Assembly: GCA_036507005.1 (NCBI GenBank)
Contig: DASXQT010000061.1
Span: forward strand, 62,001-126,000
DNA from: WS-2 sp036507005
Lineage (GTDB): Bacteria > Eisenbacteria > RBG-16-71-46
Direction of reading: 5' to 3'
DNA: 64,000 nucleotides
Positions 1-10,298 of the stretch are shown piece after piece (the stretch's first letter is position 1; every line of letters starts with the position of its first letter). A program made the translations under genes and the position numbers. The notes beneath the pieces are model-generated. The model was not told the DNA's origin and ran no database searches. It saw only the letters and a program-made list of their open reading frames with translations.

Positions 1-1203
1 ATGATCGGCGCCCCGCCCACGCTCGCGAGCGCCTGGCAGCAGGCGGGCCGCGCGGGCCGGAAGGGCGCTCCCTCGCTGGCCGTGCTCGTGGCCTACAACG
101 AGACCGTTGACCAGTACCTGATGCGGCGTCCGGAATATTTCTTCGGGCGCTCCCCGGAGGCGGCCTGCATCGATCCCCAGAACCCCTACATCCTGGCGCA
201 GCAGCTCACGTGCGCGGCCCACGAGCTGCCGCTCTCGCCCGCGGACGAGCAGGCGTTCGGCCCCCAGACCGCGGCGATCCTGGCGGCGCTCGAGGAGGCG
301 GGGGAGACGCGATCGATCGACGGCCGCGCCTACTGGGCGAAGGCCGAGTTCCCGGCCACCCAGGTGAACCTGCGCACGCTCTCGAACGACACCTACACCA
401 TCATGGACGCCACGCGCGGCAACGCCGTGCTCGGCACGGTGGACGCGATCAGCGCGCTCGAGCTGGTTTACCCGCAGGCGATCTACCTGCACGAGGGCGA
501 GACCTGCTTCGTGCGCGAGCTGGACCTGAAGCAGAAGGTGGCTTACGTCGAGCCGCGGGAGGTGGACTACTACACCCAGCCGGTGCTCGAGACCGGGATC
601 ACGGTGCGCGGCGAGCTCAAGCGCCGCGAGTGGCGGGGCGAGACCGTGATGTTCGGCGAGCTGACCTACGCCTGGCAGACCGTGGCGATGAAGAAGATCC
701 GCTTCCACTCGCTGGACGCGATCGGCTATCACCCGCTCGAGCTGCCGCGGCTCACGCTCGACACCTGCGGCTTCTGGCTCGCGCCCTCGCCGGCGGCGAT
801 GGGGGCGGTGGCGCGCCCGGGGTGGAACCCGGTCGAGGGCCTCTCGGGGGTGCGCAACCTGTTCCTCACGCTCCTCTCCCTGCTCGCGATGTGCGATCCC
901 GCCGACCTCGGCGGCGTGATCGACTCCTCGAACCTGGGGCGCACGGCGCTCTTCGTCTTCGACCGCTACCCCGGCGGCCTGGGCTTCGCCGAGCAGGGCT
1001 TTGCGAGGCTCGACGAGCTGGCCGAGGCCGCGCTCTCGCACCTCGAGGCCTGCGAGTGCGGGTCGGGCTGCCCCTCGTGCGTGGGGCTCCCGCTGCTCCG
1101 GCCGGCGCAGCAGCAGGATCCCGACCTGGGGCGCGCGCGCGCGATCCCCGGCAAGGACGCGGCGCGCGCGCTGCTCCGCCACTGGCTGGGCGGGTCGGCG
1201 TGA
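1..1203 (+). CDS. mrfA: C-terminal part of MrfA/YprA-like DEAD/DEAH-box helicase (DUF1998), 5' end outside window
   Basis: This is the 3' end of a superfamily-2 helicase gene. The reading frame is open from base 1, so the catalytic N-terminal half lies outside the window. Near the start it shows helicase motif VI (QQAGRAGRKG). The rest matches the DUF1998 region of YprA/MrfA-type helicases, ending in a four-cysteine cluster (CECGSGCPSC, about residues 349-358) expected to bind zinc or an Fe-S cluster. In Bacillus subtilis the family works with the MrfB exonuclease in repair of mitomycin-type DNA damage. An MrfB-like gene lies 0.8 kb downstream here, which supports the assignment. The function in this organism is inferred from the family and neighbourhood. 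Confidence 0.85.
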   Translation: MIGAPPTLASAWQQAGRAGRKGAPSLAVLVAYNETVDQYLMRRPEYFFGRSPEAACIDPQNPYILAQQLTCAAHELPLSPADEQAFGPQTAAILAALEEAGETRSIDGRAYWAKAEFPATQVNLRTLSNDTYTIMDATRGNAVLGTVDAISALELVYPQAIYLHEGETCFVRELDLKQKVAYVEPREVDYYTQPVLETGITVRGELKRREWRGETVMFGELTYAWQTVAMKKIRFHSLDAIGYHPLELPRLTLDTCGFWLAPSPAAMGAVARPGWNPVEGLSGVRNLFLTLLSLLAMCDPADLGGVIDSSNLGRTALFVFDRYPGGLGFAEQGFARLDELAEAALSHLEACECGSGCPSCVGLPLLRPAQQQDPDLGRARAIPGKDAARALLRHWLGGSA

Positions 1204-1231
1204 GCGCGCGCGGCGCCGGAGGGCAGCGCGC

Positions 1232-2020
1232 GTGAAATCGCCCGCCGAGTGGCCGGTCGCGTTCTTCGACGACGACTACCTCCGGATCTACCAGCCCCAG
1301 CTCACTCCCGAGCGCACCGCGGAGGAGGTGGACTTCATCGAGTCCTCGCTCGGACTCTCGCCGGGAGCCGCGGTGCTCGACTTGGCGTGCGGGAGCGGCC
1401 GGCATGCGATCCGCATGGCGCGGCGCGGCTACCGGGTCACGGGCGTGGACTTCAACCCCCGCTACCTCGAGCTCGCGGCCGCCGAGGCCGAGCGCGAAGG
1501 CGTGCGCGTGGAGTGGCTCATGCGCGACATGCGCGCGCTCGACCTCGACGCCCGCTTCGACGGGGTCTACTCGTTCTTCACCTCGTTCGGCTACTACTCG
1601 GACGAGGAGAACGAGGTGGTGCTGGCGCGGATCGCGGGCGTGCTGGAGCCCGGCGGGCGGCTGCTGCTCGACGTGATGAACCGCGACTGGCTGATCACCC
1701 ATCCGCAGCAGCGCACCTGGAGCCAGCGCGCGGACGGCGCGCTGCTCATGGAGGAGGTCTCGATCGATCTCCGCACCTCGCGCGTCACCTCGCGCCTCAC
1801 GCTGATCCAGCCCGACGCGGGCGCGGGGCCGGTGAAGCGCTTCGATCTGCGCGCCTACACCTGCGCCGAGCTCACGGCGCTGCTGCGCCGCGCCGGGCTC
1901 GAGGTGCGCGAGGTGTGGGGCGGCGCGGATCGGAGCGAGCACTCGACCGAGGCCCGGCGGCTGATCCTGCTGGCCGAGAAGCGGGGCGACCCGCCCGGGG
2001 GGCCGGCACATGCTGGATAA
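1232..2020 (+). CDS. class I SAM-dependent methyltransferase
   Basis: A 262-residue methyltransferase. The SAM-binding motif I is clear (VLDLACGSGRHA, about residues 48-59), followed by an acidic motif II (GVDFN) and a motif III region (YSFFTSFGYY). I chose the GTG start at 1232 because GGAGGG lies about 10 nt upstream; the frame is open further 5' but overlaps the helicase gene. It starts 28 nt after the helicase stop and its last 11 nt overlap the next gene, so the three genes look co-transcribed. The substrate is unknown. It may be a small molecule; nothing marks it as a DNA methylase. Confidence 0.82.
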   Translation: MKSPAEWPVAFFDDDYLRIYQPQLTPERTAEEVDFIESSLGLSPGAAVLDLACGSGRHAIRMARRGYRVTGVDFNPRYLELAAAEAEREGVRVEWLMRDMRALDLDARFDGVYSFFTSFGYYSDEENEVVLARIAGVLEPGGRLLLDVMNRDWLITHPQQRTWSQRADGALLMEEVSIDLRTSRVTSRLTLIQPDAGAGPVKRFDLRAYTCAELTALLRRAGLEVREVWGGADRSEHSTEARRLILLAEKRGDPPGGPAHAG

Positions 2021-2903
2021 CGATCTCCTGCGCGCCCGGCTCGGGGAGCTGGTGCGCGGGCGGCGCGCGGCGCCCGTGCCCGGGGAGGAGCCCGCGCCCG
2101 GCGCGGCGGAGCCGGCGCCGGGGTCCGGCGACGAGCCCGCCTCCGCGCTCCGCCGCCCGTCCCGCCCTCGCGAGCAGGGCGTGGGCGTGGAGGAGTACCT
2201 GCCGGGCGGGGAGTGGCGCGGCGAGCATGGCGCGGTGTTCGTGCACGAGCGCCTGCGCTCCGCGATCGAGAAGCCGCGCGCGCACTGGGGGCGGCTGGGC
2301 GAGGCGCCGGAAGAAGAGCCCGAGCTGCGCGCGCTGGCCGCCGCGGGGCTCTCCCGCGCCCTGTTCCTCGACCTCGAGACCGGGGGCCTGGCCTCGAGCC
2401 CGGTGTTCCTGGCCGGCACCATGCACTGGAACGGCGAGGACTTCGTGCTGCGGCAGTACTTCGCCCGCCACTACGGCGAGGAGGCCGCGCTGCTCGCTGC
2501 GGTCGGCGCGGCGGCGCGCGGCTTCGAGTTCCTCGTCACCTTCAACGGCAAGTCGTACGACGCGCCCTTCCTCGCCGGCCGCGCCGTGGTGCACGGGCTC
2601 GAGATCAGCCTCCCGCCGCGCCACCTCGACCTGCTCCACGCCGCGCGCCGCCGCTGGAAGGAGCGGCTCGCGGACTGCCGCCTCACCACGCTCGAGCTCC
2701 ACGTCTGCCGCAGGCGGCGCTCGGGGGACGTGCCGGGCGAGGAGGTGCCGGGCCTCTACCACGACTTCGTCCGCAGCGGCGACCCGTACCGGCTGATTCC
2801 GGTCTTCCACCACAACCTGCTCGACGTGATCACGATGGCGGAGGTCCTGCACGCGCTCTGCGCGACGAAGGGGCTCGAGACGCCGGAGCGCGTCGAGATT
2901 TGA
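2010..2903 (+). CDS. mrfB: MrfB/YprB-like RNase H-fold (DnaQ-type) exonuclease
   Basis: A 297-residue protein with a DEDDh-type exonuclease fold. Candidate metal ligands are D121 and E123 in LFLDLETGG, D184 in FNGKSYDAPF, and H268 plus D272 in HHNLLDVI. The spacing of the last pair (H, then D four residues on) matches MrfB. The first 110 residues are a Pro/Ala/Arg-rich tail. I see no C-terminal TPR extension like that of the B. subtilis protein. The start codon lies inside the 3' end of the methyltransferase gene, implying coupling. With the upstream helicase this forms a MrfAB-like DNA repair pair; the repair role is inferred. Confidence 0.82.
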   Translation: MLDNDLLRARLGELVRGRRAAPVPGEEPAPGAAEPAPGSGDEPASALRRPSRPREQGVGVEEYLPGGEWRGEHGAVFVHERLRSAIEKPRAHWGRLGEAPEEEPELRALAAAGLSRALFLDLETGGLASSPVFLAGTMHWNGEDFVLRQYFARHYGEEAALLAAVGAAARGFEFLVTFNGKSYDAPFLAGRAVVHGLEISLPPRHLDLLHAARRRWKERLADCRLTTLELHVCRRRRSGDVPGEEVPGLYHDFVRSGDPYRLIPVFHHNLLDVITMAEVLHALCATKGLETPERVEI

Positions 2904-2929
2904 CACCCGCGACACCACCCGCCTATACT
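2900..2929 (+). promoter_or_regulatory. sigma-70-like promoter of the cold-shock gene, with long leader
   Basis: TTGACA at 2900-2905 and TATACT at 2924-2929 are separated by 18 bp, one of the best promoter matches in the window. The -35 box overlaps the stop of the exonuclease gene. Transcription would start near 2936, leaving about 180 nt of untranslated leader before the start at 3116. Long leaders are typical of cspA-type mRNAs, where they act as temperature-sensing structures. The thermosensor role here is inference. Confidence 0.7.
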
Positions 2930-3115
2930 TCTCGCAGAGTTTTGTTCTCAGGGTCCGTCGATCGAGCGTGGTCTGTTCGTGAACACCGGCAGCTTTTCCA
3001 GTCCAGTCCGTTTCTTCGTCGGCTCGCTCGCTCCGACGTCGGAGTCGCCCCGGCAGCGCTGTGCTGCGGGGGCTTTATCTTTTTCGGGGGCCGGCCGCGG
3101 CCGGGGTACGAAGGG

Positions 3116-3751
3116 ATGTTGAAACTGACGATGGCGAACGAGCTGGACCAGCGCATCAAGTGCGTGGAGTGCGGGGACGAGTTCATTTTCACCGCCGGGG
3201 AGCAGGCGTTCTACCGGGAGCACGGACTGACCCACGCCCCGACCCGGTGCAAGAAGTGCCGGTCGAGCCGCAAGGGCGCCCGGGGCGCCGATGCCTCGCC
3301 CGCGTCCGGGAAGCCGCGGCCGGCAGCGGCGGGTGGCGGGCGCCCGCGGGGGGACATGCACGCCGCCGTGTGCTCGGAGTGCGGGGCCGAGACGCTCGTG
3401 CCCTTCGTGCCGACCTCCGGACGCCCCATCTTCTGCCGCGACTGCTACCGGTCGCGCCACCCGGCGCGGCCGGCCGCGAGCCGGGCGCGGGCCCCCCAGC
3501 CAGTGGCCGCGCCCGTGGGCGCTCCCGCGGGGGGAGGCGCTTCGGGCCGGACGCAGGGAGCGGTGAAATGGTTCAACGAGGCCAAGGGATTCGGCTTCAT
3601 CCGGGACGACGACGGGCAGGAAATCTTCGTGCACTTCTCGGCCATCCATTCGGACGGATTCCGGACGCTCACCCAGGGCGACCGCGTGGAGTTCGACGTG
3701 GTCCCCGGCCCCCGGGGCAATCAGGCCGCAAACGTGGTCCGAATCGCCTGA
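3116..3751 (+). CDS. zinc-ribbon protein with C-terminal cold-shock domain
   Basis: A 211-residue protein. Two zinc-ribbon-like segments come first: CVECGDEF...CKKC (about residues 16-47) and CSECGAE...CRDCY (about 84-111). A Pro/Ala-rich linker leads to a C-terminal cold-shock domain (about 145-211) with RNP1-like KGFGFIRDDD and RNP2-like IFVHFSAI, which bind single-stranded nucleic acid. The composition is unlike a simple 70-residue Csp. The start is uncertain between ATG 3116 and ATG 3131: AAGGG immediately precedes 3116 and lies about 15 nt from 3131. It is a single-gene unit with its own promoter and a terminator-like hairpin. It is probably an RNA chaperone. Confidence 0.85.
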   Translation: MLKLTMANELDQRIKCVECGDEFIFTAGEQAFYREHGLTHAPTRCKKCRSSRKGARGADASPASGKPRPAAAGGGRPRGDMHAAVCSECGAETLVPFVPTSGRPIFCRDCYRSRHPARPAASRARAPQPVAAPVGAPAGGGASGRTQGAVKWFNEAKGFGFIRDDDGQEIFVHFSAIHSDGFRTLTQGDRVEFDVVPGPRGNQAANVVRIA

Positions 3752-3771
3752 GCCCGATTCCTCAATCGACG

Positions 3772-3808
3772 AAGGCCTCCGCGCGGGGAACGCGGGGGCC
3801 TTCCGTTG
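3772..3808 (+). terminator. hairpin terminator after the cold-shock gene
   Basis: A 12-bp stem with one G-U pair (3772-3783 with 3791-3802) and a 7-nt loop lies 20 nt after the stop codon. The T-tract that follows is short (CCGTT), so the terminator may be weak. Confidence 0.6.
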
Positions 3809-3824
3809 CAACCCCTGGAGCCCG

Positions 3825-5477
3825 ATGATCGAGACCCTGAAGGCGTTCGGCGCGCTGCGCGAGGAGTTCGTGGAACTCTCGCTGCGCCACAACCCGGTGG
3901 CCGCCACCCTGGCCGGCATTCACGACTACGACGGGATCCTGCCCGACGACTCTCCGGACGGGGTGCTGAAGCGCGCCGCCTGGCTGCGCGACTTCGACCA
4001 GCGCCTCGCGGTCGCCGTCCCCTGGGAGAAGCTGCCGGCCGAGCAGCGGGTCGACTTCGCCCTGCTGCGCTCCAAGCTCGCGGCCATGCGGGCCGACCTC
4101 GAGGAGATCCGGGTGCACGAGCGCAACCCGTCGCTCTTCCCCGAGACCGCCCTGAACGGGATCTTCCTCCTCATGGCGCGGCCCTTCGCGCCGCTCGAGG
4201 AGCGCAAGGAGATGATCCTGTCGCGGCTCATGGAGGTCGGGGACTACCTGATCGCGGCGCGGCTCAACCTGAAGACCGTGCCTCCGATCTTCCGCGACAC
4301 CGCGATCGAGGTGACCACCAGCGCGCCCGGGTTCGTGGACGGCGTGGCGGGCGAGCTGATCCGGTCGTTCCCCGACGAGGCCGAGCGCATCGAGCACGCC
4401 GCCTCGCGGGCGCGCGTCGGGTTCATCCAGTACCAGGAGTTCCTGGACCGCGACCTCAAGGGCAAGCTGGGCGGCAGCTTCGCGATCGGCGAGCGCTGGA
4501 TGAACTACAAGCTCGAGCGCGAGCACATGCTCTCGCTCGACTGCCGCTCCCTCGAGGAGCTGGGACGCGAGCACGTGGCGCGCACCCGGGCCACGCTCGA
4601 GGCCGAGGCGCGCAGGATCGACCCGGCCCGCTCGTGGCAGGAGCAGGTCACGGAGGGCAAGAAGCGCCACCCCGAGTCGCGGCGCCTGCGCGAAGCCTAT
4701 GTGGCCGAGGTCGAGCGCGCGCGCCGCTTCGTCGAGCAGAAGCGGATCGCGCCCATGGTGGACAGCCCGCTCGAGATCATCGACACCCCGGTGTTCGAGC
4801 GCCCCACCACGCCCTACGCCGCCTACCTGTCGCCCGCGCCCTTCGACCACGACCAGACCGGGTACTTCTACGTGACCCCGGTGGACCTGTCGCGCCCGAA
4901 GGAGGAGCAGGCGCAGCAGCTCGAGGGGCACAACGCCCTGGCGCTCCCGCTCACCGTGGTCCACGAGGCCTTCCCCGGGCACCACCTGCAGCTCAGCCAC
5001 TCCAACCGCGGCGGTTCCCGGCTGCGCCGGCTGGCGGACAGCGCGCTGCTCGCCGAGGGCTGGGCGCTCTACTGCGAGGAACTGATGGTCGAGCAGGGCT
5101 ACCACGCCGACCCGCTCACCCGCCTGTTCCAGCTCAAGGACCTCCTGTGGCGCGCCTGCCGCATCGTCATCGACGTCGGGCTGCACACCGGGAGCATGAG
5201 CTTCGGTCAGGCGGTCGACTACCTCGTCGCGGAGGCGCTGCTCGAACGGGTGAACGCGGTGACCGAGGTCAGGCGCTACGCCGCGACCCCGACCCAGCCC
5301 ATGAGCTACCTGGTGGGCAAGCTGCAGCTGCTCGAGCTGCGCGAGGAGGCGAAGCGCCGGCTCGGGAGCGGCTTCACCTTCTACGACTTCCACGCCGCCG
5401 TCCTGGCGAGCGGAAGCGTGCCCCCCTCGCTGCTGCGCCAGGAGATCTGGGAGCGCCTGAGCCCCGCGCCGGCGTAG
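3825..5477 (+). CDS. DUF885 family putative zinc metallopeptidase
   Basis: A 550-residue protein of the usual DUF885 length. The family hallmark VVHEAFPGHHLQLS (about residues 377-390) has the His/Glu arrangement of a zinc hydrolase, and a downstream EGWALYCEEL segment supplies the likely third ligand. No signal peptide is evident, so it is probably cytoplasmic. GGAG about 8 nt before ATG 3825 supports the start. It ends 3 nt from the convergent lipoprotein gene. Enzymatic activity of DUF885 proteins is mostly inferred from the motif. Confidence 0.85.
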   Translation: MIETLKAFGALREEFVELSLRHNPVAATLAGIHDYDGILPDDSPDGVLKRAAWLRDFDQRLAVAVPWEKLPAEQRVDFALLRSKLAAMRADLEEIRVHERNPSLFPETALNGIFLLMARPFAPLEERKEMILSRLMEVGDYLIAARLNLKTVPPIFRDTAIEVTTSAPGFVDGVAGELIRSFPDEAERIEHAASRARVGFIQYQEFLDRDLKGKLGGSFAIGERWMNYKLEREHMLSLDCRSLEELGREHVARTRATLEAEARRIDPARSWQEQVTEGKKRHPESRRLREAYVAEVERARRFVEQKRIAPMVDSPLEIIDTPVFERPTTPYAAYLSPAPFDHDQTGYFYVTPVDLSRPKEEQAQQLEGHNALALPLTVVHEAFPGHHLQLSHSNRGGSRLRRLADSALLAEGWALYCEELMVEQGYHADPLTRLFQLKDLLWRACRIVIDVGLHTGSMSFGQAVDYLVAEALLERVNAVTEVRRYAATPTQPMSYLVGKLQLLELREEAKRRLGSGFTFYDFHAAVLASGSVPPSLLRQEIWERLSPAPA

Positions 5478-5480
5478 GGC

Positions 5481-6860
5481 CTACGGCAGGGGCAGCCCGC
5501 GCGGCGCGAACAGCGTTTCCAGGCCCGGCACGCCGGCCGGCAGCCAGGGCGGGAGGCCCGGCTCCGCGCGCGCGACCCCGGCACGCGAAGCGGTGAGCGT
5601 CGCGAACTGCGTCGGATCGATCGGCGTGACGTTGGATCCGAACTTCGTGTTCACCGCCGCGATCAGCTCGTTGCAGAGCAGCGCGTGCCCGAGGTCGTTG
5701 GGGTGGACCCCGTCCAGGCTGAACACCCCGCCCGTCACGAACGCGCTGGTGTAGCGCACTCGCTGGATCAGGAAGCCGGTGGTCGCCGCGGTGCGCAGCA
5801 GTCCCCGCAGGTCCACGACCGCGATGTCTCGCCGCGCGACCGAGGTGTCGATCACGGTGTTGTAGTTGCGGACCTCGATCTGGAAGGTTTGCGCCTCGCT
5901 CGAGGAGAGCACCAGCGAGTCGCCGAGACCGAGCCCGTTGCCGGGCACGGGGAGCCCCGAGAGATACGAGGTCGTCCCCACCGGGTAGCCGAAGCCGGCG
6001 GCGAGCAGCGGGGCAGCGGTGAGCAGCACCCGGTCGTTCGCGGTCAGCGCCACGTTGCTCGGCCCCAGCACGAACCTCGGCGAGCCGTTCGGGTTGACGA
6101 GCGGCTGGCCCTGCGCGTCCAGCAGGCGGTTCGAGAGGGTGTTGAAGAACGGAATGGTCGTGATGTCGGGGACGTTCACGATCGCCAGCCGGGCGTTCGG
6201 CAGCGAGTCGGCGAAGAAGGCGAGGGTCCGGCTCATCAGCGCCGCATAGGTCACGTTCGACACGATCCCGAGCGTCGTCCCCTTCACCGCGGGCCCCAGC
6301 AGCTCGTTCGCGCCGTACTCGAGGATCACGAACGTGGGCTGCGGGTCGAGCTGGCGCGCGACCTGGAGCGCGAGCGGGCCGCGCTGGCGCTGGATGAGCC
6401 CGAAGAAGGGGTTGTTGCGCCCGGGAAGCTGGTAGAGCGTGGTGTCGGTGGCGTCCACCAGCAGCGCGCCCGGGATGGACATGTTGTGGTAGGCGGTCGG
6501 GAGGGGGAAATTCGTGGGGCTCCCCGGCGTCGCGCTGATGGGCGCGATCACGACCGGCGGCGGGGCGAGGCGCTTGATCTCGAGCAGCGGCGGGATCCCG
6601 TCCCCGCCGATGAGCGGCAGGTCGAGCGGATGCGCACCCACGCGCTGGGCGAACAGCACGGCGTAGCTGTGGGTCTGGTGGCGGTCCACCAGCCCGCCCG
6701 ACTGGTACCCGGCCGTGATGCTGGTCCCGAGCGCCGCGACCACGGAGAAGTTGGCGCGCCCGCTGTTCAGGGCGGGGGCGGTGATGGGCCCGATCTTGCT
6801 GCAGCCTGCGGCGGCCGCGGCGGTCGCGAGCAGCAGCGGGATTCGCGTCCGGCTCTTCAT
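5481..6860 (-). CDS. SGNH/GDSL-type esterase lipoprotein
   Basis: A 459-residue exported protein. The N-terminus is a lipoprotein signal (LLLATAAAAAGC, Cys about residue 20). Mature-domain motifs fit SGNH hydrolases: block I ALGTSITAG (catalytic Ser), a block III-like EYGANELL, and block V LDGVHPNDLGHAL carrying the Asp and His of the triad. I chose ATG 6860 because GAGGAG sits 6 nt upstream; an earlier in-frame ATG would overlap fadL. It is the last gene of a fadD-fadL-esterase operon, 17 nt after fadL, which suggests release of acyl chains at the cell surface for uptake by FadL. The substrate is inferred. Confidence 0.8.
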   Translation of the reverse strand: MKSRTRIPLLLATAAAAAGCSKIGPITAPALNSGRANFSVVAALGTSITAGYQSGGLVDRHQTHSYAVLFAQRVGAHPLDLPLIGGDGIPPLLEIKRLAPPPVVIAPISATPGSPTNFPLPTAYHNMSIPGALLVDATDTTLYQLPGRNNPFFGLIQRQRGPLALQVARQLDPQPTFVILEYGANELLGPAVKGTTLGIVSNVTYAALMSRTLAFFADSLPNARLAIVNVPDITTIPFFNTLSNRLLDAQGQPLVNPNGSPRFVLGPSNVALTANDRVLLTAAPLLAAGFGYPVGTTSYLSGLPVPGNGLGLGDSLVLSSSEAQTFQIEVRNYNTVIDTSVARRDIAVVDLRGLLRTAATTGFLIQRVRYTSAFVTGGVFSLDGVHPNDLGHALLCNELIAAVNTKFGSNVTPIDPTQFATLTASRAGVARAEPGLPPWLPAGVPGLETLFAPRGLPLP

Positions 6861-6877
6861 GGAGCTCCTCTCGCGGC

Positions 6878-8196
6878 CTACCATCGGTAGGCGAGGCTCA
6901 ACCCGGTCGAGTTGACGTAGGACTTGTATTCACCCTCGAAGCCGTCGCGATTCACGCCCTCGGTCTTGCGGTTCTTCACGAACAGCGCCAGCTCGTAGAG
7001 ATCGAGGCTCAGGCGCCGGTCCTTGCCGAAGCCGAGGCCGACCCCCAGCGTCGCTCCCTGGCGATCCGCGTCCGGCAGGATCGGGCTCACCGACTCGGTG
7101 GGGGCCGCGGCCTGGTCCATGTAGTAGCCCGCGCGCCAGGTGAAGGCGGTTCCCCGGCGCTCGGCCCCGAAGCGGAACTGGAACGAGTCGTCGTAGCTCT
7201 CGACGATCCGCTGGTTCGCCGACGGCGTGCGCTCGAGGTAGATCGGGAGGTCCTTGAACGTGGACCACTCGGTGAAGACCGCGTCGCTCTCGAGCGTCCA
7301 GGCGCTCCCCCAGCTCCAGGCCAGGCCGAGCGCGGCGATCGAGGGCAGGCGGAGCACGGTGCTCGCGGCCTGGTCGGGCGGAAGCTGGCCCGCCACCACC
7401 GCGTCCAGGGTCCCGTCGCCGGTCGGGATCTGGGTGATGTCCACGTTGCCGTCCACGTGCAGGATCACGCGGCTGCGATAGGTCAGGCCGACCTTGCCCG
7501 GGAGCGGGATCCATCCCCACATCATCCTCGTCCCCGGCCGCCACGAGAGCGCGGCGTTCCAGGCGTAGCCGGGCGTCCAGTCGGAGGTGAGATCCACGTT
7601 CGCGACCTCGACCTGCCCGCCGCCGCCGCCGGGCTTGGGCACGAACTCGCGGTTGGCGAGGTCCACGTTCGCGTACACCAGGTTGCCGCCGAAGCCGATG
7701 TCGAGGTTGGGCCGCAGCGTGTGGGCGGCGACCAGGCTGGAGCTGATCGTCCGGAGGTTGGCGCGCGCCACGATGTACCGCCCGGTGAACTGGTCGGGGT
7801 TCTTCCAGTCCACGCCCAGCCCGAAGGGGGAGTTGAGGCCGAGCCCGAGCGCCCACCCGGTGGGGAAGTGATGCGTGAAGTACGCGGTGGGCGGATAGAA
7901 CTGCTGCGCCTTCATCTCCTCGGTCACGCCGAAGCCGGGATGGGGCGCCACGCCGGCGAAGCTGGTGAAGGGCTGGAGCAGGCTGCCGCCCCCGTAGATC
8001 CGCGTCCCTTCGATCCCCATCAGGGCGGCGGGATTGAAGAAGACCGCCGAGGGGTCGTGCACCGATGCGGTCCCGGCGCCCGCCATCCCGAGCACCGCCG
8101 CGCTCTGCTCGTAGATGCCGTAGCCCGCGGCGCGCGCCCCGGCGGGCGGGAGCACACATCCGGCCACGGCCGCGGCCAGCAGGATCCTTCTGAATC

Positions 8197-8200
<4 letters not shown>
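6878..8200 (-). CDS. fadL: FadL/OmpP1/TodX-family outer-membrane long-chain fatty acid or hydrocarbon transporter
   Basis: A 440-residue protein with a cleavable signal peptide (hydrophobic to about residue 24, ending ARA/AGYGIYEQ). The mature N-terminus has the family features: a plug-like GIYEQSAAVLGMAGAG, then HDPSAVFFNPAALMGI. The C-terminus is strand-rich and ends in YRW, an aromatic end typical of outer-membrane barrels. Its ATG overlaps the fadD stop in an ATGA, so translation is probably coupled. The operon couples uptake (FadL) with activation (FadD). The frame stays open upstream through fadD by chance of GC content; the real start is set by the signal peptide. Confidence 0.9.
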
Positions 8201-10044
<1,844 letters not shown>

Positions 10045-10298
10045 TCGAGTCTCCGGGCCTCGCGGCATCCCCAAAGGGCGGACGCCGGGCGGGAAGCCTT
10101 AACATCGGGCCTGCCCGCGCTCAAGCGCAAATGGGGGCGGGACGGCGGCGCTGCGCGCGGGCAGGCGAGGCGCCGCGCCGGCCGCGGCCGGCGCGGGCGG
10201 GCGGGGGGGCGCGGGGAGCCGGCGAGCGATGCGGGCGATGCGGGGCGCGGGGAGCTGGTGGAATGCGGTCGGGGCTGGGTGCCGGCAGGCGCCCCGCG

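Noticed and set aside
866..2422. Long open frame on the minus strand opposite the methyltransferase and exonuclease genes
   Set aside because: It is a high-GC shadow. Composition is Arg/Pro/Ala-rich without motifs, and the plus strand has clear catalytic motifs over the same bases. The same applies to most other overlapping frames in the window.
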